A stretch of 64,000 nt of DNA from Grifola frondosa (lineage: Eukaryota > Basidiomycota > Agaricomycetes > Polyporales > Grifolaceae): NCBI GenBank assembly GCA_001683735.1, contig LUGG01000013.1, positions 1,302,001-1,366,000 of the forward strand, written 5' to 3'. The notes under the pieces were generated by a model. That model made no database searches, was not told where the DNA came from, and saw nothing but the letters and a program-made list of their open reading frames with translations. Below, piece after piece: positions 11,871 through 22,182 of this stretch (the stretch's first letter is position 1; every line of letters starts with the position of its first letter). A program made the position numbers and the translations under genes.

Positions 11871-14800
11871 ATGGATCGCGATCTCGATCTACGATCATCT
11901 ATCAGCGCAGTTGGGAAGCACTTCCCCGCGGAATTGGACCTTTCCTTCTTTCGAACTTCCATCATCTCTGCGACCGGAAGTGCAACATATTTTCCTGTGC
12001 TCGCTGTGCCCCTGATACAACCACAGCGGACGTTCTCCAGAGGTATGTCCCCCTCACCTCTTATTCACCGTCGCCCTGCACGCCGGAAACGACTGCAGGT
12101 GCGATGTCGACCATACAATGTCCGCTGTGCGCTGGATACAACCACAGCGGACGTTCTCCAGAGGTATGTCCCCCTCACCTCTTATTCACCGTCGCCCTGC
12201 ACGCCGGAAACGACTGCAGGTGCGATGTCGACCATACAATGTCCGCTGTGCGCTGGATACAACCACAGCGGACGTTCTCCAGAGTATGTCCCCCTCACCT
12301 CTTACTCACCGTCGCCCTGCACGCCGGAAACGACTGCAGGTGCGATGTCGACCATACAATGTCCGCTGTGCGCTGGATACAACCACAGCGGACGTTCTCC
12401 AGAGGTATGTCCCCCTCACCTCTTACTCACCGTCGCCCTGCACGCCGGAAACGACTGCAGGTGCGATGTCGACCATACAATGTCCGCTGTGCGCTGGATA
12501 CAACCACAGCGGACGTTCTCCAGAGGTATGTCCCCCTCACCTCTTATTCACCGTCGCCCTGCACGCCGGAAACGACTGCAGGTGCGATGTCGACCATACA
12601 ATGTCCGCTGTGCGCTGGATACAACCACAGCGGATGTCCTCACCAGGTATGTCCCCTCACCTCTTACTCACCGTCGCCCTGCACGCTGGAAACGACTGTA
12701 GGTGCGATGTCGACCCTATGACGTCCGCTGTGCGCTGGGGATCAAGACTATGTTAGTCGGTGGAGTTGATGGACCTCTACGTGTTCCTGATCCTGAGCTG
12801 ATTAATGCAATAATCGAGAGTACGACGTTGACTCCAGGGACCAAGGTACGTCCTAATGCTTTACGTATGTCTGTCCACCGAGTCTGAGAATTATGTTGTT
12901 AGGTTCAGTTATGGTGTCTGCAAATTCCACTGCCGAAGGTTGCTCCCATCGTCGTCGCTGCTATACGTGTCCCAAATGATTTTGATGCAGTCCCGCTTGT
13001 CGCGCTCTCTGATCGAATTTGGCGTGGTTTGCGAGACTGTTCCATTCATGTGACGTCGTACTCATGTGACGGCACTGATGTTGAGCGGTCTGTTCAACAG
13101 TTGCTACGTGCGAAGGCCACGATGTCGATCACATATAGCATTCCTTCTCCTCATGCTGGCGATTACGAACTATCAACAACTGTTACTGTATTCGAGAAAC
13201 AGCCGCTCGTAGTAATTCACGACGTAAAGCACGCTCGCAAGACATATCGGAACGGCGTGTTCTCCGTCGCACGGCTCTTTCCCTTTGGGAACCACACAGC
13301 AATGTATCGTCGCATTCGCGCTATAGCTTTCGAGAAGGACACCCTTGTATCACCGTGATGTTGATAAGATTGACCGTCGAGACGACAATGCTGCCTCATG
13401 GCTCTTCTCTGCAAGATGTCTTCGATTTCTTGTAGAACATCATCCGGAATATCTCGGCGAAGTCGTGGACCTCTTCATTTCCGGCGAACTTGTTGATGCT
13501 TAACTATGTATCTCATGCAGAATGCCTTCAGCTTGTCCTGAGCGCGGACCACTTCGTGAAGATGTGGCGGTCGTATCTCACGGGTGCTGGCTACTCCTCC
13601 TATAGTCGCTACTTCCTCTCCCGCCCAGCTGTAGATATCACGCGAATCCTGATTGAAGGTCTTTCGCATTGATCATGGTCTATCGGGATTATTGTACGGG
13701 CAGGGACACCACTTTTCCGCTTCGCCCTTGGCCCCACTCCAGCGAGGCTTGTAATCATGTCTTCGGCCAAGCACGTCAGGTCGTGAAGGTCTTCACATTC
13801 ATGGATTTCCTCTCGATGGTCGGCAAACTGCGTATCAAAATTCGGCAATGGTCCTATTGGTGGAATCATCAAACTCGAAAGCACGAGCAAGTGGTTACAA
13901 CCATACTATCTCGACGTCACGGGCATCGATTTGCATGCATTGGCAACCTATCCGAATAATGCAGAGATCTAAGGTATCGCTGTAGCAGCTTTTGATGAGG
14001 CTGAGTCACTAGTCGCACTCTAGGCATCTTGCCGACCAGCTTCATTCTGCAGATATCGTGATCCATCTCCCGAACATCTCGAGCTGGTTTGACGGCGGTA
14101 AAGACGTTGATGAAGACGAAGACGAAGAGGAATCACGGTGGATACTGGCGATGCAGCGGAACTTCGGCATATTGTGCGTAACGAAGAGTGAGCTCCATGG
14201 GTTGACAACCGCACAAACACAGAGGATGATGAACGGTTAACACTTACCTTTGCTGCTGTGTCTACCACAGTCGATGACATGATCCGGACGTGAGTCAGAT
14301 CCATAATTTTCCAGTTATTAACTTCTCATTCTCCTTACAGCACCTACCCGACGTTGACGACGAGTTCGAGGAAGTCTTAGCTGAAGGATGCCAGCAAATC
14401 TATGATTCGATGGCAGCTGCCTTGTCATCGGTCGATGCCTGGGATGCGCCAGAAAAACCTTTCGGACAGGGCATTCTATCAGTGAATCAGTTCGACTTCA
14501 GTTTCCTTGTCGAACTTAGAGAGCAACATCAAACTTGTGAAGCTGCTGAGGGAGTTAGGACGAGCTCTATCCGGGCAGAAAAAAGGTAGCCCGGAGGAAA
14601 CTCTTCGTCGGCAGATCATCCGATGATTATATGAAGTCACCAAGGAGCAGCATGATCGCGGTGTAGGGACTGGAGAAAGAACGAACATACCTTGGTGTGA
14701 ATCTGGCAGCGCCACTCAATCCGGATCTGCCGGTAATTCCAAAATGCTGCGACAGTAGTGCTTCTGTAGCAGGCGCCGAAGTGATATCGATATCATTGGG

Positions 14801-15419
14801 TATTTTCTGACGAGTCAGCTGAAATGGTCTAGGCTGTCAAGCGGCGACTGAACATCTCACCAAGGCAGGAGTGCCTTCGCACTTGCTCCACTATATTGCT
14901 GGCGCTCGTGTCTCTCCAACGATGCCCCTCGAATCGGGCAGTATGCCGTTATTCAAGTCCACGAGCAAATTGCGGAAACCATTGGACAAGGTACGATAAT
15001 GATCAGCTGGGAGCTTAGTATATTTTCTCACAATGGCCGGAGCAGTGATAGGTATATATTGAAGTCGGGCAGCAAGAATGGAAGCACGGCTCTGTCGATG
15101 ATTGCACTACCATTGGTGCAGTCTCCTATGTTGCTGTACGGTCTCGAGCATGTTCACGGGAAACAGTTCCTTTCCATTCCCAGCGCCACATCTCGCTTCG
15201 GCCCGAAGCAGTTTGCTCTCCTACCTTCGACAGCATTCCTTAGTAACCTGGATCATCAACCCAAATACAAGGGAGTGTTCAGATCATCAAAGATATTGAT
15301 GTGCCACTCTTCAGAGCAATTCAGACTGCTTTGAAGCTGTTTGGTGATGCAGCAAAGCTCTTTTCGAAAGGGCAGAAAGCAGTGGATGCAGCGTCGAGTA
15401 GTGGGATTCTTGTCAAGTA
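11871..15419 (+). pseudogene. decayed transposase-like gene of an Agaricomycete-expanded family
   Basis: After the 121-bp array come DVRCALGIKTMLVGG and LINAIIESTTLTPGTK, an intron at 12846, then VTSYSCDGTDVERSVQQLL, PLVVIHDVKHARKTYRNG, RDVDKIDRRDDNAA, ISGELVDA, HFVKMWRSYL, PWPHSSEACNHVFGQARQV and FSFLVELREQHQT. The tail has RPMSWEL-type sequence (MISWELSIFSHNG), LEHVHGKQF and ends LFSKGQKAVDAASSSGILVK plus TAA at 15417-15419. Acidic residues in SCDGTDVE, IHDVKH and SSEACNH are spaced as in an RNase-H/DDE fold, and DVKHARKTYRN recalls the D..H..K..RN motif of P-element/THAP9 transposases; this is inference. Frame changes are needed near 13345, 13500, 13672 and in the 14.9-15.3 kb part, so the copy is dead. 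Confidence 0.55.
12014..12740 (+). repeat. 121-bp tandem array duplicating an intron-exon junction
   Basis: The splice-donor-like string GTATGTCC recurs at 12043, 12164, 12284, 12405, 12526 and 12647, steps of 121, 120, 121, 121 and 121. Each unit holds a 56-nt segment with intron ends (gtatgtcc...gactgcag) and a 65-nt segment (GTGCGATG...CTCCAGAG). The last unit runs directly into the coding exon that follows, so the array grew by repeating an intron plus the exon start. Neither 121 nor 65 is divisible by three, and all three frames are open through the array. Confidence 0.85.
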
Positions 15420-15734
15420 ACAAACATAAGTTCCGGCGGCCTAGATGACATCTCAGAGTGAAAAATTACATTATTTGAGCCATCCAGACGAAAAATCAGG
15501 CTTTTGAGGCTGCCGCATGATCCGGACTCTACGTACCCAAGCAAACCTCGAGCTGGCCGAAAGTCCGGACACGGATTGCTGGAGGTGTCCGGACACAAAC
15601 GGCCAAATTTAGACCCAATTTCGCCGGCCTATTAGCCTATATTCAGGGTCCTCCTCTGCTGATTCTATAACATGTGCTACCCTGCTTCGCACGGGCACTT
15701 ATACTCAAGGTGACACGAGGCAAAAAAGGTAATT
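15420..15734. other. intergenic, no gene seen
   Basis: Contains the upstream region of copy 2. The string gtccggac recurs in different settings around 15520-15590, but I see no defined element. Confidence 0.35.
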
Positions 15735-15745
15735 GATATAAAAAG
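15735..15745 (+). promoter_or_regulatory. TATA box of copy 2
   Basis: The sequence gatataaaaag lies 63 bp before the ATG at 15808, matching the spacing in copy 1. Confidence 0.5.
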
Positions 15746-15807
15746 CATCTGTAACTACGAATAGCTGCACGCTCCATTCCCACAGGTTCCATGCCCCCTA
15801 CACCATT

Positions 15808-18800
15808 ATGTACGATCCCAACCTCTCGTTATGGTGTCTTAAACACGACATACCTAAGAACGAATTACGAAGAGCATTGACAACCAAGTATAAGTCAGTC
15901 CCATCTGACGACCATTGCTATCACATAGTTCTCTTCCATCCGCGCAGAAAGAAAGATGTCACAGAATGCGACGCCCCGGTCAATACAGCAGCAGGATTTC
16001 GTTTTCTCAATTATTATATATCCGCACTTCAATATGCAATCAAAGAAAAAGTACTCGATCCCATGGCGAAAGGCGAGGAAGCCGTTCTTGTTCTTACTAT
16101 CATAGATGGTCTCAAACGCAATCTACTCAACTCACATCGCGTTCGGGAAGCATTCGTTAAAGCAATGAAGTCTAATCCTCCTGGCGCCATAACTGCCCTC
16201 TCTAATTGGCTCTTGGAAATCTACTACATTGGCGAAACTGCTCCGGATATCGTTAAGGAGTGGATCGGCCTCATCAAAGGCGATGCATTTAAACTAGGTG
16301 TGTTAGATGTTTATCCACGATGTTTTAAGTACTGACCAGAATAAGACTGGGCATCTTGGGTACTGGACGATGAAACGAAGAAGCAATCACGCCTCACTGC
16401 CTTCGGTCCAGTGGGCGAGGATCGGGAATTGCCCAAGGAGGAGGGGTATAATAGCCCGACATTTCAGCAATATGTCGATGCCTTGAGGAAATTCGTTGAG
16501 GAGATAATTGCGGGAACGCTCAAGTACTCAGGTGCAGCCGAATCAGAGGACAAGGCATGTGTGAATGCTCGAAAATTTCCAGTCGCTAAGATAACACATA
16601 ATATGTAGAATGATGGTGGCGTGGACACGCCAACGCCAGTATGTCTCATTTGAAAATATGGTACGAATACTAACCACGTTTAGAGCAAGACAACACATGG
16701 GTCGAGATCACGCAAGACCGGGAAAGGCAAGACCAATGTGGTGTATATTCCTTTCCTTGCATATGCAATATACTGAAAACTCCACCACAGAAATCCAAGG
16801 AAATTGTCAACGACAGAGACGATGATCAAGCCGCGTCGGAAGAAGATACACATGTGGCCGTAAAGCCGACGCGAAAGCGCAAGGGAAAGGAGAAGGCATC
16901 ACAAAATGTCGAGCCAACTAAAAATGTATCTGTCTTGTTCATCCACCCATATTGTCCTGACACATATTCAGCTTTCTGCTAAGCTTTTCGACTCGGATGC
17001 GGCGCATGCTGTCACATCTATCGGAACAAACGATGATGGTATGTCACCAATTTCTGGATGCATTGTGCTAACATGAAAGAGTAAATGATCTTAGTGACAG
17101 AGGAAACCTCTCAGCCCGTCGCTCCCACACCTGTCCTTACCTATTCCAACAAAGCTCGCACGGTGAGATTCGCCATCGACGAAAATGTAAGGACTGTTCC
17201 GCTGGTCGAATATAATAGCAGCGTAGATGATGAGGATGCCCACGGAGAGCTGGATGAGGATCCAATGGTCGCCAACAAAGACGATAATGCGGCAAAGGTC
17301 AATATTCTACTCCACGTACGTGCTATATGCTAACGGATTAACACAGCGCAAAGCGATCGAATCTCCACCGAGATCCTGGGAAAGAAAGCGACCTCGGGAG
17401 GTCTGTCTACGAAGCGGCTATACCTATGCAGGAATAATTGATCGTGCTTTTATAGGCGTCGACGTCTCCTGAATCTGACTCCAATGGTGATGGCCCTATG
17501 GACGAAACCACTGAGGGGAACGTGGCGTGTGTTCGTAGCAATTCCCCCATGGATCTGGATTCAGAAGGTGAAAATGTATGACATGCATTTATTTAGTGAT
17601 GTTCCATGCATTGTAAGCTTGTTCTAGAGACATTGCTCACACCTCGACAGGTGGTCCTGGAGAGTTAGAACAATGGTCAGGAGTCGAAATGAGTGATTAT
17701 GTCGAGATGTACTTATCTTTTCTTCCATTTCGCAATTATTTATGCTTCCATGTCACGGATTATTGTCTCATTTCTAAGTCAAAGGTTAGTATACATGTGA
17801 TTTCAAATGAATGGTGGGAATCTATCTGACATTCGGTGGTACAGACTGCATGCCTGCTTCACATATGGAGATTGATGTGGAATCCAACACTGCATTTGTG
17901 ATGCCGCCAACAAATCCAAATCATCGTGCGTTATTTCATGCACAGGATATCTGTTTCTTTCGCTGACTTACGAATTCAAGCATCCATAGACAAATTCTTA
18001 TCACAGGATCCCACCTGTCTCAATGCGCATCTGGCTGATATCATAGAAATGCAACAAATCATTAGTGACAGTGAGTCTCTCGATAACCATGGAATCAAGT
18101 AGTTTAATGCTCGTCGATAGTGTTCATCGACAAAACAGAACATCAGCATGATCTGGAAGATGCAGGACAATCTAGCCAAATGGATACCGTCAGTGCTGTG
18201 GAGCCATCCATTGATGAGCATAGAGGAGGTTCCGATGTTTCACACTTAGGCAATACAGGTGGGAAGGATTTTTCATGCATTCCAGACGTCACTGTCGAAT
18301 GCCTCCGTATCTATAGTGAAGAATATCGAAGTTGACAGCCTCTCGTGTAGGTTCGGACAACTCCATTAGAGTCTCATATCCATCTGGTGCTATATCTACC
18401 GCCTTGTCGGATACCATATTCGATGGTATGGGTTCTCTAGTCGTGATTAACAAAGACTAAATACACTTCAACTCCATCAGGCAGTCCTGAAAGAGACCAT
18501 CATTCCCTCGAGCAAAGAGCCATATATCAAGAACTAGCTAGCAATATATGACCGAACATCATGTGGCTGCAAAAGTTAGTTCATGGTCAAGAGGTATGTG
18601 TTGGTGACAGGCATGATACACGCAACGTATCAGGGCGTAGCCCGAGAACCGTATTTGCTGCCAAATCGGGTTATGGTCAGACTCATTTCGCGATGGTTAT
18701 ATTGAGATGGAAGACACATTCAACGCGAAGATATCAGAAATCAAAAGAAACAATCATGCAGCAGTATGTGTTCTCCTTGCTACGAAATATAGACTGAATT

Positions 18801-18971
18801 AGAGTACTACAGACCGCCTTGCATATGGCCGTAGCAGATGTCGGAATATATCTCCAATGTCGAGGAACTACTGACGACGCATTGACAAATAATTGGAACA
18901 ATGTCATAGCAATTGTGCTGCAGCACAGAGGGGAATTCAAATGGTGGAGATCGTGCCGGAGTCTTAGATAG
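15808..18971 (+). CDS. large multi-exon gene, copy 2 of an inverted pair
   Basis: The ATG at 15808 opens MYDPNLSLWCLKHD, then ALTTKYKSV, GFRFLNYYISALQYAIKEK, TIIDGLKRNLLNSHRVRE and WLLEIYYIGE. An intron at the copy 1 position (gtgtgtta...aataag) joins DWASWVLDDE, FGPVGEDRELPKEEGYNSP. Short basic exons follow (KTTHGSRSRKTGKGK, KPTRKRKGKEK), then SPMDLDSEGGPGELEQWSG, which shows that the two halves belong to one gene. The frame stays open through MYLSFLPFRNYLC and acidic exons (KTEHQHDLEDAGQ). The last exons have DGYIEMEDTFNAKISEIK, an intron in the same place as copy 1, and ALHMAVADVG to a TAG at 18969. About 15 exons, introns 45-70 nt. It lacks the 242-bp array and AT-hook. Function unknown; basic tails suggest nucleic-acid binding. 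Confidence 0.6.
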
Positions 18972-19198
18972 GCAAATATCAAAATGTTCATTCATAGTCC
19001 TCAATGAATCATCTCTTGAGCTTATAATGCACGAGAACAACGGAATTGGAAGAACACATTATGCTGTCAAAATATGATTTATAGAGGATGGACTGACTAT
19101 GGATTTAATGTGTCGTCGCGGATCCTAGAAGGTGTGATAAGTCGCCTATTCATTTACCATAATGCATATGGAGCTGTATAGAGGACGATTGTACAGCG
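18972..19198. other. short convergent spacer, no features seen
   Basis: Separates the plus-strand copy 2 gene from the minus-strand BAH-PHD gene. No repeats or RNA gene found. Confidence 0.3.
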
Positions 19199-20664
19199 CT
19201 AGATAATGAGGCCGCATGACGGGCATATGCAATAGGAGGGAACGTCGAGCGAGACGAACTGTTTATACTTCTCCAACATGTCTTGCTCCGTGTCCTGCTC
19301 CATCGCCTCCTCCACAATCCTACGTGGGTTTTCAGGGACTCCAGAACTCATATGATGGTCCCGTATCTTCTTTATGACAATCTCAAAACTGAGAGGATAG
19401 CCAACACCTTCGGATCCACGCTGAATCGGCCAGGAGAGCACTAATCCCCATATGTCACTGTAATTCACATCAGTTTTATGTGACTTCGCCCAAAGAAAAT
19501 AGGTCTGATTGGTGTCATCAGGGATGTCTCCGATCAATGGGGCAATGCAGCCAATGTGGAACCATTTGGTGCATTGTGTGCACCACCGGAGGATGTCGTC
19601 GTCGGGATAGTACTTTCCACCTTTGTGGCATGCATCGATACAGATACGAACATATTTCTATTCATGATGCAGATGCTTGATTAGTGGTAGTGGTTCATTT
19701 ATATAACATTAACTTACATGCACGCGCTTCTTCGCCTTCATTCCTAGGATCCGTAGCGATCTCCAATAAACGTCTTCCTCACACATGGGACGGAGATCGA
19801 CTTGGTCCATATGGAATTTGATGATGTCCGATTCGGCTGTTGCGTGGTAAATTAAAATATTATTTATTTCGACATGCTATTCACTCACATTCGATACATG
19901 TGGTCGTCTGGTAGTCGGTGTGATCTGTCAAGACAAGTTCCCGACGTCCTAATGTCATTAATCCCCTGAACGGAAATGTACTGTTACTCGTTATCTTCTA
20001 CAATGTAGGGAATATTGCGCACAGTTTCGAAAGAGTCTCTTTCTCACCTGCCTTCATTGTCGACGTAAAGAAGTCTGAGTATCGATAAAACCATCTACAC
20101 TCCATATATGACTGAAATACGAGTATAATTAACACTGTTTTACATTATCGACAGCTATAACAATGGCCTCACCTTATCCTTTGACACTCGGATTTTATCC
20201 GTGATACAGTGCCAATAGCGGTCCCCGGGGATAACACCAGTCTTCCGATACGATGGATCATTGCAGTATGTGCGCACATCAGGGCGTAACATTACACTGA
20301 TATTACAATGAGTTCATCGTCCAATGAGCCCCACTATTTAGATTCACATTGATCCAAGTTCAATGATCGTAGGATCTTCATCATCATCTGATTTTACTGT
20401 TAAATGGAATCGTGCGTGATCACCATTTATGCATGAAATTACGTTGCAGATGAATGACCTACTAGTAAGTGTACGGACTGATTGTAATTTGAGGAACTCT
20501 TCACGGGATGTCATTCTTGTCAACGTTTGGGAGAGGGGTGTGAGCATAAGCACGTCGCACAGTGGCCCTTTTATCATGGATCGGTCCGAACGCGGCATTC
20601 CGATAATGTAACGATGTCTATTGTCTTTTCGTTGTTCATTCGCCGTCGTTCTCAGTGACATCAT
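19199..20664 (-). CDS. BAH domain plus PHD-like finger protein
   Basis: Minus-strand exons begin at Met 20664. After an N-terminal segment ending EDPTIIELG the frame runs across an intron into SIVMLRPDVRTYC, VIPGDRYWHCITDKIRVSK, then CRWFYRYSDFF. MTLGRRELVLTDHTDYQTT and IIKFHMDQVDLRPMCEEDVYW complete a pattern typical of BAH domains (WFYR, ExhhhSxHxD, YhR). The following exon has CIDACHKGG and ILRWCTQCTKWFHIGC, half of a PHD-type finger, and the tail ends YCICPSCGLII. BAH-PHD pairs act in chromatin reading; here the target is unknown. The join between CRWFYRYSDFF and MTLGRREL is not clean with the obvious donor and acceptor, so a shift near 20000-20040 is possible. Confidence 0.6.
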
Positions 20665-21398
20665 CTTGAGAAATTGTCTTACGACTACTTTGCCCGTCTG
20701 AATATGCCCACCTACAACATCTCACAGGTATATTAGATCATTCTTTAGTCCCATATTCGATCATCTCAATATATTAGATTATTGTTTGGTCTTGTTTTAC
20801 CACTTTTTTTTAAAAATATAGTAATATGTACGCTACGTATCTTTCGCTTCTGCGCATTTGCTTACTCGACTAGCGCCGTCGGGATGCCGGCCCGTGATAA
20901 TATTCGGAGATGGGGTCTGATTCCAAGGACATGCAAATTATACTACTATTAAGGCTACTTTCGCGATTATCATGTTCAATGTCAACGAAGAGCGAGAACC
21001 AAGACGAAGTGGAACTGGACAAGGTATTGTGCCAGGCACTCAGGCTGGTCCTCTCGCCTCTATCATGCCGATGCCGAATGTCTGCACGGAGTGAACGGAC
21101 TACACGAACAACCATACAATATAGAGATCGAAATAATAATGGTGATGTGCTTGATGGGCGAGCCAATTCCACACCGATAATTGCCCCGCTGTACTCCTTA
21201 AAAAGAATCAAATTTTATTATAGATCCTGGCATGCGAGCGACATCATCGTCCCCATGTCTTCGTTTTCTCTTCTTTGTTGAAGTTGCGTCGGGATCACGT
21301 GGTCGAGAAAGGTACGTTGTGTTGGTTTCAATTTGAACCACCGAAATTCCCAGCTTTCCTGAACCGCAGCAACATAATTTGATTTAGGCGATCAGATC

Positions 21399-22182
21399 AT
21401 GGTTCATTATGGAACATTATATGGCATATTTATATTGGTCGTACCTGGACTTGTTCTGCGCAGTTTCCCAAAGCTCCCCGCACACTGTACTAGCATTCCA
21501 AGCATGGCTCTTATTCCCAGACCCCATAAAAACGATTTGGTATCGCTCAAGCGTGCGATGCAATTGCAAAACGATCACGAGCGATTTAAAGACGTGACGG
21601 TGTGTGGGGGTTCCTGTGATCCACATTCAGGGCGGGTTTTCGGATGAGCTAATTAAATATTCCACTTTTCTTTTTAGCGTCATCTGAGGCAAAACATCGG
21701 GCGAATGTTAAAGCCCAATATTCACTGGGCTGAGCAGGACCTAGATACGAAGATGGCATATATTCGTCGTGTAAGTGAAATCTCTCAATACGTTAATGAT
21801 ACTGACGGTTTATGTTCACGATAGGTGGTGGAGACGTATCCGTTCTTGAAACGATACGAAGGAGCCTGGCCGGTGATAGTCTTCACTCAACGGAGGCTGG
21901 GTGGAGCCGTTCACGCCCACAGACAGAAGCTGTTGAAGGCAAGTAAGGACAAAGAGAAGAGCAAACTACAGGATAATCTTCAGGTGGGTTTTTGTTGCAT
22001 CCTGGAGCTGGAATTCGAAGCTGATATGCTATTTGTTCGTAGCATCCACTGCGTGCTCGGTCGTCGACACCAGGTCCGTCCCGTGGCTCTCAGCCCTTGC
22101 AGGTGGTAGTCGAGTTGGCTACCAAGGTGCACGTCTATAATCACTGCGGTCCCCGGGAATTGTCGAAGTCCGGAATGGAGTA
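21399..22182 (+). CDS. small Agaricomycete protein of unknown function
   Basis: Four exons. The ATG at 21399 leads through a hydrophobic start (YGIFILVVPGLVLRSF) to KRAMQLQNDHERFKDV. A donor at gtgtgtgg and acceptor tttttag join RHLRQNIGRMLKPNIHWAEQ, DTKMAYIRR, then VVETYPFLKRYEGAWPV, TQRRLGGAVHAHRQKLLKA and DKEKSKLQDN. The last exon gives a short tail ending near 22182. I have seen this KRYEGxWP...R motif in other mushroom proteins of similar size, always without a named function. The hydrophobic N-terminus could be a signal anchor. Confidence 0.4.

Noticed and set aside
11501..12721. A 406-codon open frame across the 121-bp array
   Set aside because: All three frames are open because the unit has no stops and shifts frame at each step. 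The frame has no protein-like signature outside the repeat and contradicts the downstream exon.
12014..12740. CRISPR-like array
   Set aside because: Units are head-to-tail without unique spacers, and the host is a eukaryote.
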